Source: Sanghuangporus weigelae (lineage: Eukaryota > Basidiomycota > Agaricomycetes > Hymenochaetales > Hymenochaetaceae). From it: a DNA stretch of 64,000 bases. The DNA is taken from contig CP137320.1 of NCBI GenBank assembly GCA_033182465.1, positions 1,178,001 to 1,242,000 on the forward strand, read 5' to 3'. Below, piece by piece: positions 24,319-34,772 of this stretch (position 1 is the first letter of the stretch; every line of letters begins with the position of its first letter). The position numbers were made by a program, and so were the translations under genes. The notes under the pieces are model-generated. The model made no database searches and had not been told where the DNA came from. It saw only the letters and a list, made by a program, of their open reading frames with translations.

Positions 24319-24880
24319 GAATGCAATCGACGAGAAGGAAAAGGAAGGGTCACAATCTAGTAGTAATTCTCGTTGGTTGTTAGCGTCAGTAGTTAGAAGA
24401 CCGGCCCGGGAAGACGGTCCCGAGAGGAGGGGAGGCAGGAGTGACACATTGAGTTCCGCGCCATGAGTCTAAGACCAAGACCATGAGCACATAAGAGAAC
24501 CTGAGTATGAGAACGTGGGATGAGATGAGTCTGAGACCATGTCCGAGTCCGAATCTTGAATCGACAAAACTTTAGGGCTTGCCGACCAAACTCAGTGAAG
24601 ATTCTGCCATATCTACTGAGCTTGAAGAAAAGCTGGCTGAGTATTCAAGTGAAATACCACTCTCCACGGGCAGATTTTTACTAAATTTTAGTAAAACGTT
24701 GAATGGAAAGTGATTGAAGCGTCACGGGGAGCCAGATTGAGTGTTGGTCAATCATTGATCGGCGCCGGCGATGTGCCTATGGCCTTTGCGCAGTTTTGTC
24801 CCTTTAGGCACCCACTGCGCGCGATTATCGTACGTGCCGGCCATACCACCAATACCACAGCTCGCAGTCGTATCTGTGAG
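24319..24880. other. Intergenic, HID-1 promoter
   Basis: About 560 bases before the HID-1 start. The part at 24465-24550 is rich in gagtctgagacc-like short direct repeats (gagtctaagacc, gagtctgagacc, gtccgagtccg). No gene seen. Confidence 0.45.
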
Positions 24881-27800
24881 ATGTTCAAACTACCTCAGAG
24901 ACTGGCTTCGCCATTCGGCATTCTGGGTGACGACGCGAAACTCTCATTTAGGACTCAGCCAGGAGGAATCAAAAGACTCGCAGAAACTACGGTGCGTCGT
25001 GGTCTCGAAAAAAAGCTCATGATTGAAATCTGTCCTTAATAAGGATTCTCAGAACATCAGTATCTCAGATACGTACTGGGAACAAGTGGGCCATCTGAAA
25101 TTCTAAATAATGCGCTCAGGTAACTAATCATCCTCACAACAGTATGTTACCTTGTTTGATTCACCTTCGGACGCATTTTCTTTGATTTCGTCCAATGATA
25201 GTACGTACTCGCACGGGGAAGTTCGACATATTCTTACTAGCCATTTGTCAGTTCGACGAGCTCTCTCTGATGCCCCAGAGAATGTCGCTACCCTCGTCCG
25301 ATTCCTTTCGGCACGGCTATCCAATTTGCTCATAGACCACACATTCCCGACACCAGCTTCAACAGGCGTTGCTTCATTCGCTACATCATTCATGAAGAAT
25401 GCCAGTGTTTCTAGCCACTCTACACAGCGGGATCCCACTAAAGAAGCTCTTAATTGCCTGAGAGTATTGCAGAGAGTATTGCCTGTCATTTTCGAGGCGG
25501 AATTCGAAGAGTTCGAGAGAAAGCTACTTTGGGAACGCGAGGGGCCTCGGGAAGTTGGTTCTGACGAGCAAACTGACGCCTTGGACGAAAGACCACAATT
25601 TGTGATTGACGATGAAGATGATGCCGACGATGTTTCCAGTCCTGGTCCTTCGAGATCCCCAGAAAGCATGGGCGATGAAAGCAAGAGTCCCGGCTCAACT
25701 GCTGAAGCAGAAGTCAAAAATAAGATAGCGCCTACTCTTGCGGAGCGTCTGATTAACTGCACGATCGACCTGCTGTTCTGTTGCGGTTTTACTCTACCGA
25801 CACAAATACAAGTGGATCATCACAAGATTAATTATGTGATTTGGTGAGTCTATCTTACAAAATCGGGGAGCTGTGCTCCGCGCACTGACAAATACTATTA
25901 TTCAGGGAGAAAGGAGTTGGCTCGACGATTGATCCGGGTCCCAGCAATGCGCATGATCAAAACAAAGTTGAAGTTTTGAGATTCCTTCTTGTGCTGCTCT
26001 CGAAACAGATTTACATCCCACCGGGGTCGCACTTGTCTATACCTTCTCCGTACTCTCTCACTTTGGTCCAACAAACACCAAGGAGACACGTTCTCGCAAT
26101 ACTTTGCTCGCTACTCAATACCGCTATGAATACCGCTCAGCCAAGTGCTGCACCAAGGATAGGAAGTGTTGCGGCAGCATTGCCTTACAATCATTTGGTG
26201 TTCAAGGGGGAGGATGTGAGGCTTACCCTTGTTGGCGAAACATTGCAAGCGCTCTGCGCCTTGTTGGACTTCCAGAGTGGATCTGCGAGAGACATCCTGA
26301 ATGTGCCATCTGATTCGTTTTCTGCTGCTGCTCCAACGGCAAAGACCAATGCATTTCGTTATTTCTTGGCTAAACTGGTAAGACTTATTTTAATGGAAAA
26401 GTGCAAGAAAGATGGTGATTGGTTTGCTTTTAGCATCGACAGACTGATTTCGCTTTTGTGGCGGATGGGATCCTTGGTATTCTGGAGCAGTATATGGCTG
26501 CAATCAACAATGTCCTACCTGGCTCGAAGAAGCCAATTCCTCATTTGCTGGAGACAAGTTAAGTCTTTTTTATTGAAGCATACAGCTCATTAACGCGGTG
26601 TTTTAGTCATCTTTTTCTGGAAGATGGCTGAACTCAATAAGGTGAGCTACCACTTGAGACATATCGGGGGATAGATTTTTGGTTCTCATTGTGCCATTAA
26701 GAAATTCCGGACCTATATCCTTGAATCGGAAAAGGCAGTCGACCTCATGACATATCTTCTTTGCTACTTCATGGAATCCAAGGACAAGCCTGGTAGGTCT
26801 CGGTTTGTCTAAATTTAACATGAGGTCTAATTCCTGGACAGAACAACATGGCCTGTGCCGGGCAATATCTTATATCTTACAGACGCTTTCGGCCGAGCCG
26901 GCATTTAACGCCAAACTGTCCTCTCCAATCCGAGTGCAGTTGCCCTCCAAATGGGCATGTCAGGGCACTGCCGGCGACTTCATGATAAACGTGAGGGATT
27001 CAGTCTGCAACTCAGTACCTAAATTCTCATGACAGTGGTTTAGTCAATCTATAACGTTATTGCGACTACGTCGGGCGCTCTGAACTCCCTTTATCCTGCA
27101 CTTATCATCGCGTTGTCCAATTCTGCTCCTTATTTCAAGCATTTATCGGTGAACTCGTCAAACCGATTGGTCTCCTTATTCAACTCATTCACGAACCCGA
27201 GTTTTCTGCTTTCTGATGAAGGTCATCCTAGACTCCTGTTCTTCCTGTATGGCCTTCTAGCTCAAGCCACTCCGTGGGATACTGACGACTCTTGTTATAG
27301 GCTTGAGGTTTTCAATGGCGTCATTTTGAACCACTTGAACGACAATCCTAACCTAATTTACGCAATCCTCCGTTCTCATAGGTCTTTTGAAGAACTTGGA
27401 ACATTCACTTTAGCACGTGGTCTCCGGGAAATCCGACGTGTGCAGCTAGCGAAGGAGGAACAAGCAAAGAGACAAGCGGGGAACCTCAGGGGCAAAAAGG
27501 CGGATAGCACGGAACAAGAGGCGCCAGAGCACGAGAAGGCTCGACTGCTGAGTACCGAAAGCAGAGATGCTATCGGTCTCACAACTGAACCTGATCTCGA
27601 GGCACGCATGCCTCGAGATCGGCCTCTGTCGAGACTTGACTCAATAGCACCCTCGCCGGAAAGTGAGGCGGATCGAAATGTCTCTGAGCAACCTCCCTTG
27701 TCTGCTTCCACTAGTGATGCTCCCCAATCTAAGTCTGAGAAGGCCAGAGGCAAAATGCGGCAACGCCAGCGATCTGAATCGGTAGATATGTCCGGAAGCT

Positions 27801-28398
27801 TGGAGAGGATTGCAGCTGCCGGCGTCGGTAGAAATGGCTTCGTGCCAACGCAAGATTGGGTCACCTCTTGGCACCAGGGGTGAGTAAAGAATGGACTTCT
27901 TGCTGACCGTTACTAATTCTGCTTGAACAAGTCTTCCTCTTGACACCGTCTTGCTCATGATCTCTGAGCTGTTGCCCAAAGTGCAGAACATACAGTCGTC
28001 AATGAGTGCGGCCAACTCGACGTCCGCAATCATTGACTTCCTACGCTCTGCGAGCATTAAAGATGCGCTTCCCGAAACACCGTCTCCTCCGTGTCGAAAG
28101 TTCCTGGTACGTATCTCATAGAAGCTTACTAGACTTCTCCTCATTTTTGTTGTAGTGGTCGGACACGTCGATGGTCTGGCTTGCGTCCCTGGTATGGGGT
28201 GATATCTATGTCCGCGGTATGACTCCTTTAGGCATCTGGAATGCGACAAATGTGCGGCTCTTCCATGTCAAACATACACAATCGCAAACGAGGCAGATCA
28301 GTGAAGCTGTATCGCACGTAGTCGGAGGTCTCGGAGGTCTCCTCGGACGCGCTGGAAGTTCCGAAAGCCTAGCCTCCAGAGGAAGAAATCAACGCTGA
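24881..28398 (+). CDS. HID-1 family protein (Golgi/dense-core trafficking; Ecm30/Ftp105-like)
   Basis: Homologue of the HID-1/Hid1 proteins that act at the Golgi in protein sorting; fungal members include Ecm30 and fission yeast Ftp105. The first exon has GDDAKLSFRTQPGGIKRLAE, the counterpart of the SKL-FR N-terminus of HID-1. The second reads NISISDTYWEQ, the third YVTLFDSPSDAFSLIS. Further blocks are APENVATLVRFLSARLSNLL, EALNCLRVLQRVLPVIFE, TIDLLFCCGFTLPT, VEVLRFLLVLLSKQIYIPP and RPLL-type helices. The distal part has CYRLEVFNGVILNHLNDNPN, FTLARGLREIRRVQLAKEEQ, WVTSWHQGLPLDTVLLMISE, and ends DTSMVWLASLVWGDIYVRG. About nine exons, over 1,000 residues. The ATG at 24881 is the nearest upstream start; the family often starts closer to the KLSFR block. 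Confidence 0.9.
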
Positions 28399-28801
28399 AG
28401 GGTACGATGCCTCTCGTTTATATCTATTGACCTTTATGTTTTTTGGAGATTCACTTGTTCTGGAAATAGTTGTTCTGTAGACGTGGAGTTATGAATTCAG
28501 TTACCCATATCTTTTTGCTCCCGATCTATGATCTCTGCATGCAATATCCTCTTAGTTCATATTCATCCTGATCCGTTACTTATTACCACTGCTCTATTTG
28601 TAACTGTCATTACCAGATGGCCAACTTATGCACGTTTAGATTCAGCCTAATATGCCTTTCCGAGCAATAGTGACACGATCTTGTTTGTCAGCCCAGTATC
28701 TGGGTATCTATCGCTCGACTCCGAGAACGCAAAGTTCGAGTTTCCATCCCTTACCTTTATGAGATTTCTCAGTTTCCCCTAAACCTCTCTTAGTAGCACG
28801 G
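28399..28801. other. Intergenic between two plus-strand genes
   Basis: About 400 bases, T-rich at 28415-28600. It holds the 3' flank of HID-1 and the promoter of the next gene. Nothing else seen. Confidence 0.5.
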
Positions 28802-30118
28802 ATGGCTCCAACCTCTTCGACACTGGGCAATGCTGCCCGATCCGCTCTTTTATCAAGTTCATCGATCGTTACTCCCATCATCGTCATAGCCTCTTCTGCG
28901 GCTGGCATTTCGTCTGTTCTGTTCTTCGTTATTCTTACGGTGACTTCATATCGCCGTGTTCGCGCCCAACGGGCGGCAAAATCGAAGAATGCAATTGTTC
29001 CTCGTCTGGTCATCACCGATACATCCATGTTTCCGACATCCAACGTGGTCGTAAATGGTGAAGCAGATCTGGACAAGGTTATCGCTTCTTTCAAACCGAT
29101 CGGAGCAGATTTACATGTTCCTGAAAACGAAGTCGCCGCTCTTGATGTCTGTAATATTCGCACAGGAGATGAGGAAGATGAGCAACTATTCCCTCTACCG
29201 AAGATCTCAAGGACGAACTGCGCTTCAAAGGTCACGTCCGAGCGTGGTCGTTCACTATACTTTAACGGCAGAGACATCGAGTTAAATTTCGATTCTGCTT
29301 GTCGTCTGGCCAATCAGCCTGATTTCGATGAAGCCGAGATTTCATCCGTCTGTGGTTCTATGGAAACCGACGAGCCTGTATGGTGGTACGATTTCCGTGG
29401 ACAAGAATCCTTAGACTCGAGCAGCTCCTTATCTGAGGCCAACAAGAGCATTTCTTCGGGATCACTTTATTCGACCAATAGGTGTGTCTCTTGATTGATC
29501 ACACTTGTTGAATATTCTGATCGTCATTGCAACAGTTTTTACAAGACGCCGGCCAAACCGAAATTGACTACACAGTTATCAGGCACGAGGCTTGCGGCTC
29601 TTGAGCAAATACCAAATATCAATGTCGGGAACGGTAACAGTGATCACGCTCGCAATACAGGCAGAATCGATCCTGTCGACGAAGTGGGTAATGAAAGCCA
29701 AGAAACATTATACGACGAAGACGTCCTGGCATACTGCTGGAAGCTTTCTGAAGATGCCTCTAACATGCCGCAGGAAAGCTCCTCTCCACTCCGCAACGGA
29801 CTGAAAGACACGAAGAATGCTGGAAGAATGGTTCCCTCACGGAGCCAGAGACGCTCCATGCGTACTCGTGCGTCAACCGGAGCTTATGATCAGAAAATAC
29901 TGGAGAACTGCTGGAGATTGTCTGATAATACTTCCCTCAAGAGCATCTGCGACACAAATGTCATTCGCTCTACGAGGATCCGTCATGCATCTGCAACTCG
30001 ATCTGTGTCGGAAGCAAACATCTCGGGACCTGAATTTTCTCAGCTCCAAGTTCATGATTCTGGCTACATCGTCTATCCATCTGAAAGGAAGCTTTCACGG
30101 AGAGCAAGTGTCAGATAA
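28802..30118 (+). CDS. Unknown single-pass membrane protein with a repeated CW motif
   Basis: I do not recognise this protein. Two exons (28802-29481 and 29536-30118) join in frame across a 54-base GT-AG intron to give about 420 residues. A short Ser/Thr-rich lumenal or extracellular N-terminus precedes one hydrophobic segment (IIVIASSAAGISSVLFFVIL), then a basic stretch (YRRVRAQRAAKSK) that suggests the long remainder is cytosolic. The cytosolic tail is polar and Ser-rich. It has two related motifs, YDEDVLAYCWKLSEDAS (codons at 29711-29761) and YDQKILENCWRLSDNTS (29885-29935), set in Arg/Ser-rich surroundings (PSRSQRRSMRTRAS). This layout, one membrane segment plus short repeated motifs, suggests a docking or adaptor role, but that is inference. 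Confidence 0.75.
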
Positions 30119-30564
30119 TCTGCTCCCTATCGCGTCCGGTGACTGGCATGCAAGGATAGACTGATGGCTACAGAGTCTGAAGAAGGAGTATAAAGTAAGG
30201 AGAGTAAGGGGAAATTCATAGTTGTCCGCGGCTGTATTAAAAAAAAATCTTGTATTGTATTCCGGATTTTCGAGCTTCCTTTGGGTTCCAAGTCCAGCAA
30301 TCTGAGCGATTTTACGAGACGTCATGTCGGCGTGATTCAGGACATTGTATAAAAAAGCATAGTGCGCGATTTCGAGGTAACAGTAGACAGATAAGATTTA
30401 AAAGGAATCTGTGGTTCACTGCCAGTGTGGGTTGGAAAAACAACACGATCACGTGCCCCATTCAAGTTACAAGTCGTCCGTGACCAGCCGGGTTTTCTCT
30501 CTAGCCTATACCGACAAAGTGTTAGAATAAACCAGCACACCAGATTATCTCGTGCTGCGCTCGT
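30119..30564. other. Intergenic, RAD57 promoter
   Basis: About 445 bases holding the 3' flank of the membrane protein gene and the promoter of the RAD57-like gene. An A-run occurs at 30239-30247. No other feature seen. Confidence 0.5.
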
Positions 30565-32266
30565 ATGAATCGATGCGCAAATCCTCTTCAAGATGTGAAG
30601 TCACTCTCTCCTGCCCAGAAAACTGCATTGAGTAAAAGTAACGTATTTTCTTCATGCTGAATAGATAGCCTTCTAATCTCGTACAGACAATTTCAGGAAT
30701 GCGTCTGACATTGTCTTAACACCGCCAAACGAGATCGCGAAGAAGCTAAGAACGTCTTTAAGTGAGGCTCAGGCTATCGTGGAGACCGTATGTAAGGAGA
30801 TTGCGAAGAATTCCCTGCGCATAGCCAAGATTGCAGAGTGCTCGGATGAAAAGTTCACGACAGGGGATTCAGCTCTGGACAGGGCTATCGGCGGAGGTAT
30901 AAGAACGGGCATGGTTTGGGAACTGGTTGGTGAAAGGTATGGCTCAGAATTACTTATGACACGAGAACTCTATCTGACCGACCGAGCAAGTGCGTCGGGA
31001 AAAACTCAATTGGCACTGCAGTTGTGCCTTCTTGTACAGCTTCGCCCAATGCTCGGAGGTCTTTTGGGATCCGCATGCTACCTTTCCACCCACACAAAGT
31101 TAGCCACACAGAGGCTTAGTCAACTTGTTCAGGACCATCCTTTGCTGTCTCCCTCCATCTGCGGTCTGTCGGATATTCACACAGTAGCTGTGCCTACGAT
31201 AGAGTTACTCCTACGAACACTAACGATTACATTTCCTACTCTGGTGGAGGATCTTCGTGGCAATCCCGATCGAAAACCTGTCAAGCTCGTGATCATTGAC
31301 TCCATCTCTGCTCTCTTCCATACATCTGGAAAACCATCTAGCTTTACTCTTTTTGAGAGGTCGAGAGCATTATCGGAATTGTCCCGAGTCGTGCACGAGA
31401 TCGCCGCTAGGCATAACATCGCATTTATCATCATTAATGAAGTAACGGACGTTTTCAACGATTACTACTCTAATAATCATGGTCCAGTTCTCAAAGATGA
31501 CATTCTATACCGTGAACAAGCACGATGGTTCGGCTCGGCACATTCACATCCGGCAGAGAACGCGAAGGAAGCATGTCTGGGCCTCGTTTGGGCCAACCAG
31601 GTGAACGTGCGTATCATGCTTACGAGGACGAATAGACGAAGATATCTCGATGAGCCCGGTCCGCCGACAAAACGAAGACAGAAAGAAGGAAATTCGGCAG
31701 TTTCGGAAGCAACCCCAGATACACGAGAACGCGATAATGGTATTGGACAGTCGAGTGTTATCAGACGGCTCTCCGTTATTTTCAGCTCTGTATCGACTCC
31801 CGCTTCTGTCGACTTTATTGTTACAAACGCGGGTATCTCAGCAGTACACGATGAGGTTGCTAAAGCAATCGTTTCACCGGACTCCCAGGCCAATTTCAAT
31901 CATATTTCTGATTTTTTCGAACCCGGACCACCGACTAGGCCTGAGCCACCAGTCGGAGCAGATCATTTTATATCTGGGGCAGGGGATTGTGTGAGTCAAA
32001 AATTCATCAACGCCCGAATAATATCTGCGACCTTGGAAGGACCGTCGTCCTCGGGATCCAGCGCCGATGCATCCTTTGAAGAAGCGATACCAAGTACGTA
32101 CCCGGAAGTCGATGAATTCGATGATGAAGCGCGATATTGGGAAGGACTTGACGAGATACCCGACGTTGCACCGCCCGATATTGACTTCGATGGACTGGAG
32201 AGAAGCCAAATTGAAGAAGGTACGGGAGTTTCGCAGGCTGCCGTCTCTGGTGTTGGGAATGGATGA
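30565..32266 (+). CDS. RecA-family recombination mediator Rad57/XRCC3
   Basis: Rad51 paralogue that, with Rad55, helps load Rad51 during homologous recombination. The first exon (ATG at 30565) ends in SPAQKTALSK and joins in phase to NNFRNASDIVLTPPNEIA, the helix-hairpin region. The ATPase core follows: TGDSALDRAIGGGIRTGMVW, then across a 57-base intron the Walker A motif GESASGKTQLALQLCL. Walker B is KLVIIDSISALF near 31290. Other conserved parts are SRVVHEIAARHNIAFIIINE and LGLVWANQVNVRIMLTRTNR. The C-terminal strand is RRLSVIFSS. An unusually long acidic tail follows (EVDEFDDEARYWEGLDE), giving over 500 residues, longer than human XRCC3 (346). Fungal Rad57 and animal XRCC3 are hard to separate; Rad57 is the expected fungal name. 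Confidence 0.9.
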
Positions 32267-32482
32267 TTAGTATCCGTGTTTGTGTCTATCTTGCTCTTGG
32301 ATCTGATCAACATCTTATAATAAAATATGCTATGAAAACAGTGACTCTGCTCTAGTCTACAATGAAGTGCGAAATGATAGCGTGATACGTCGTCGTGCTC
32401 AGACTTCAGGGACAAGACGAGCACGTAGTAAAATGCCAGAGGAAAAGCGACGTTCTCGAGGCGATTGGCTCAATGTTCAACA

Positions 32483-33303
32483 TCAAGGTCTTGCGTACGT
32501 CGTTGTGAATGGATGAGCGTATGGAGCGGATTGAAGTTCTCTGGGAGGTGCACGACGGTCATACCCGTATTTATCTTTGTGAATTGCCCTACGGCAAGCG
32601 TCCACCATGGCAAGGAAGAAGCCAATGAAACCTACACGGCGGCTCTCAACATCATGGGGACGCAAAGCATTGACTTGAGCGTACCTGTGAGCGAAGCTGC
32701 CCAGAAGGCGCTTATTACCATGACGACAATCATCTTCCGTTTGGGAACATTCGAATAGTCTTTCTCAAGATTATGATTCAACCATCGAATTGTTATGAAG
32801 ACGGCTGGGACTATAAGAACATCACAAAGCGCTCAGCAATCAGTGGCTATTTGAGGGAAAATCGATCAACATCACATACCGATGTCCAGAAGTGTTATCA
32901 ATAAGTAAATCATGGATTCTGTGTATACTCCTCTCCCATGCTTCGCGATTACGAAACATGGGCTGAAGGACCGCGGTCGTTCATAAGTGTATATATTATA
33001 CGGTGTATAATATTATGATACTCACAGCAATAGAGCTAGGATGAAAGCTGCGGCAGCCGTTCCGAGCTGAAGAATCTGGAACGCTTGTCTTCAAGTCAGT
33101 AAAATCAGATATCACTGTTTGAACATAATCACCCTGTGCTGGCCCGTAAAAATAGGGAAGTGCTCCGAGTGCTATCGATCCCCCATTGAATACCAGAAGC
33201 AAGACTGTTGAAACATCAAGAGAGTTTCGAATGGGAGTTTATGAAGACTTGGAAGAAATCACCTACAGATTATAACGCTGGAACGAAATACAACAGAAGC
33301 CAT
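32483..33303 (-). CDS. Small four-pass membrane protein, six short exons
   Basis: Unrecognised protein assembled from six exons: 33267-33303, 33116-33204, 33026-33075, 32880-32962, 32685-32810 and 32483-32631. They total 534 bases, that is 177 residues and a stop, and all phases agree. Every intron is GT-AG (donors gtaggt, gtgata, gtgagt, gtatgt, gtacgc) and 40 to 69 bases long. The product starts MASVVFRSSVIIFLLLVFNG and has four hydrophobic segments: the first just after the start, then QLGTAAAAFILALLLPCFVI, MIYLLITLLDIVPAVFITI and VVMVISAFWAASLTGFIGFF. The tail is short, polar and cytosolic-looking (RRAPPRELQSAPYAHPF). Four segments in 177 residues resemble MARVEL-type or other fungal four-pass plasma-membrane proteins, but I see no diagnostic motif. 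It lies tail to tail with RAD57. The family assignment is open; that it is a gene seems likely. Confidence 0.8.
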
Positions 33304-33992
33304 ATTGAAGCTGAGGGGAGACGGAAGAGGGAAGAGGATAGAGAAGAATTGCAGCAATCCAGTTCGAGTTTCCGTTCGCCATCCAGATGCCTACTTGAAT
33401 TTATTATCCTTCAAAGTGAAATGCGCCCTCGGCAGTTCGATATGCATAGCAGCGCCAAGTAGAAATTATCCAAGGGACAGTATTGCATTCAAAAGCTTGC
33501 TGACAAATGTGTAAAAGCAAAGTGAAGTACGTCCTCCCAGGCGCTTACTTTCAAATCGTTTGTACAAAGCTCTCCGTCCGTTTAGGTGAATGTCCAGGAT
33601 GGGGACGGACACGAGTATTTGTCAGCTTTCGATGCATCTAATTCGGCAGGGGATGGGAATGCTGTCTGTCTATAGGATATTTGATAGCCTGGTGCACTGC
33701 TGGATTTGTCGATGGACGTCCTATCAAAGGCATGACGAGCGCTTAGCATGTAACGGAAGTCTGGCGCACCAACTTGCCGTCGGTTCTTGAAAGGAAACAG
33801 TAGCAAAAACTATTATACAGGAGAGGGGTTAAGGCTCGTAGCACATTCAAGGTTCAATACTAATGTCTCGGAGAACCAAACAGGCGAAGAAACTGTTTTG
33901 CGGTAGAATCTTATATTGGTTGGAAGAAGTAATGGGAAAGCAGTCATAGAATACACAGGCCGCCTGAGTCACTTCGACAATTACGCGTCCTT
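33304..33992. other. Intergenic, four-pass protein promoter and ATG8 3' flank
   Basis: About 690 bases between two minus-strand genes. It contains the promoter of the four-pass protein gene and the 3' side of ATG8. Short open frames on both strands carry no recognisable motif. No repeat or RNA seen. Confidence 0.5.
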
Positions 33993-34578
33993 CTAGAGCC
34001 CTTCCGATCCGAACGTGTTCTCACCCGAGTAGCTCACATACAGGAAACCATCCTCATCCCTGAGGGATAATCAGCCACCATTGCGATACACCCAAGCCAT
34101 ATATCACTCACTTATGTTCTTCATAAATCGCACTCATTAATGCGGCAGTTGGTGGAAGCACTTCGTCCACGAAAATGAAGATGGCTTTCTCGGGTGCAAG
34201 CTTAATTCGCTTTCGAATAACATAGACGAACTGGCCGACAGTCAAGTCCTGGAAATAGACAAAGGATCGTTTACTACGATTTCCCAAAGATCGTGGAATC
34301 ATAAGTGCTCACTGATGGAACGAGGTACTTCTTCTTGTCTATCGTCGGGATATCGGTCTTGTCCGCCTTCTCACAGATCACCTATCCATGCAACGAATAA
34401 GAATAACACATAATGATTTCATTGCTTCGACGCACCGGTATCCGATCTGGGTACTTCTGTCGAATGCGCTCTGCCTCAGCCTTGCGTTTCTCTGGAATGT
34501 GGTCATCATCAGATCAGTATACCAAAGAGAATGTAAACGCTTACCGAAAGGGTGTTCATCCTTGAATTTCGAGCGCAT
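33993..34578 (-). CDS. ATG8: Autophagy ubiquitin-like protein Atg8
   Basis: Ubiquitin-like modifier conjugated to phosphatidylethanolamine on autophagosome membranes. The first exon begins [14 protein letters not shown]; the next reads [20 protein letters not shown], then [40 protein letters not shown] and [20 protein letters not shown]. The last exon gives [20 protein letters not shown] followed by FGSEGL. The Gly after Phe is the residue exposed when Atg4 trims the C-terminus. Residue identity with yeast Atg8 and GABARAP is very high throughout, so the call is certain. Four introns are present. The gene is head to head with the GH63 glucosidase gene, with 194 bases between starts. Confidence 0.98.
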
Positions 34579-34772
34579 CGTGATACAAAATGTTAAATGT
34601 GCAGCAGGATGTAGTCGAGATGGAAGTCAGGAGCAAGGAGAGGACGACAGGCTGCACGATGGAAGTGGCGAGGCGACAGGTCACGATCACGAGTCACGTG
34701 AGTTGGATCACGTCACGCGTCTGGAGACGTGTCGCTCTCGTCGCGAACTGCAGCATTTCTTTTCTTTAACTT

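Noticed and set aside
25124-25762. Minus-strand frame of 212 codons
   Set aside because: It lies opposite a HID-1 exon with clear family motifs; no motif on the minus strand.
27376-27864. Minus-strand frame of 162 codons, Ser-rich
   Set aside because: Antisense of the HID-1 C-terminal exon.
32465-32758. Plus-strand frame of 97 codons
   Set aside because: It is antisense to the last two exons of the four-pass membrane protein, which has consistent splicing.
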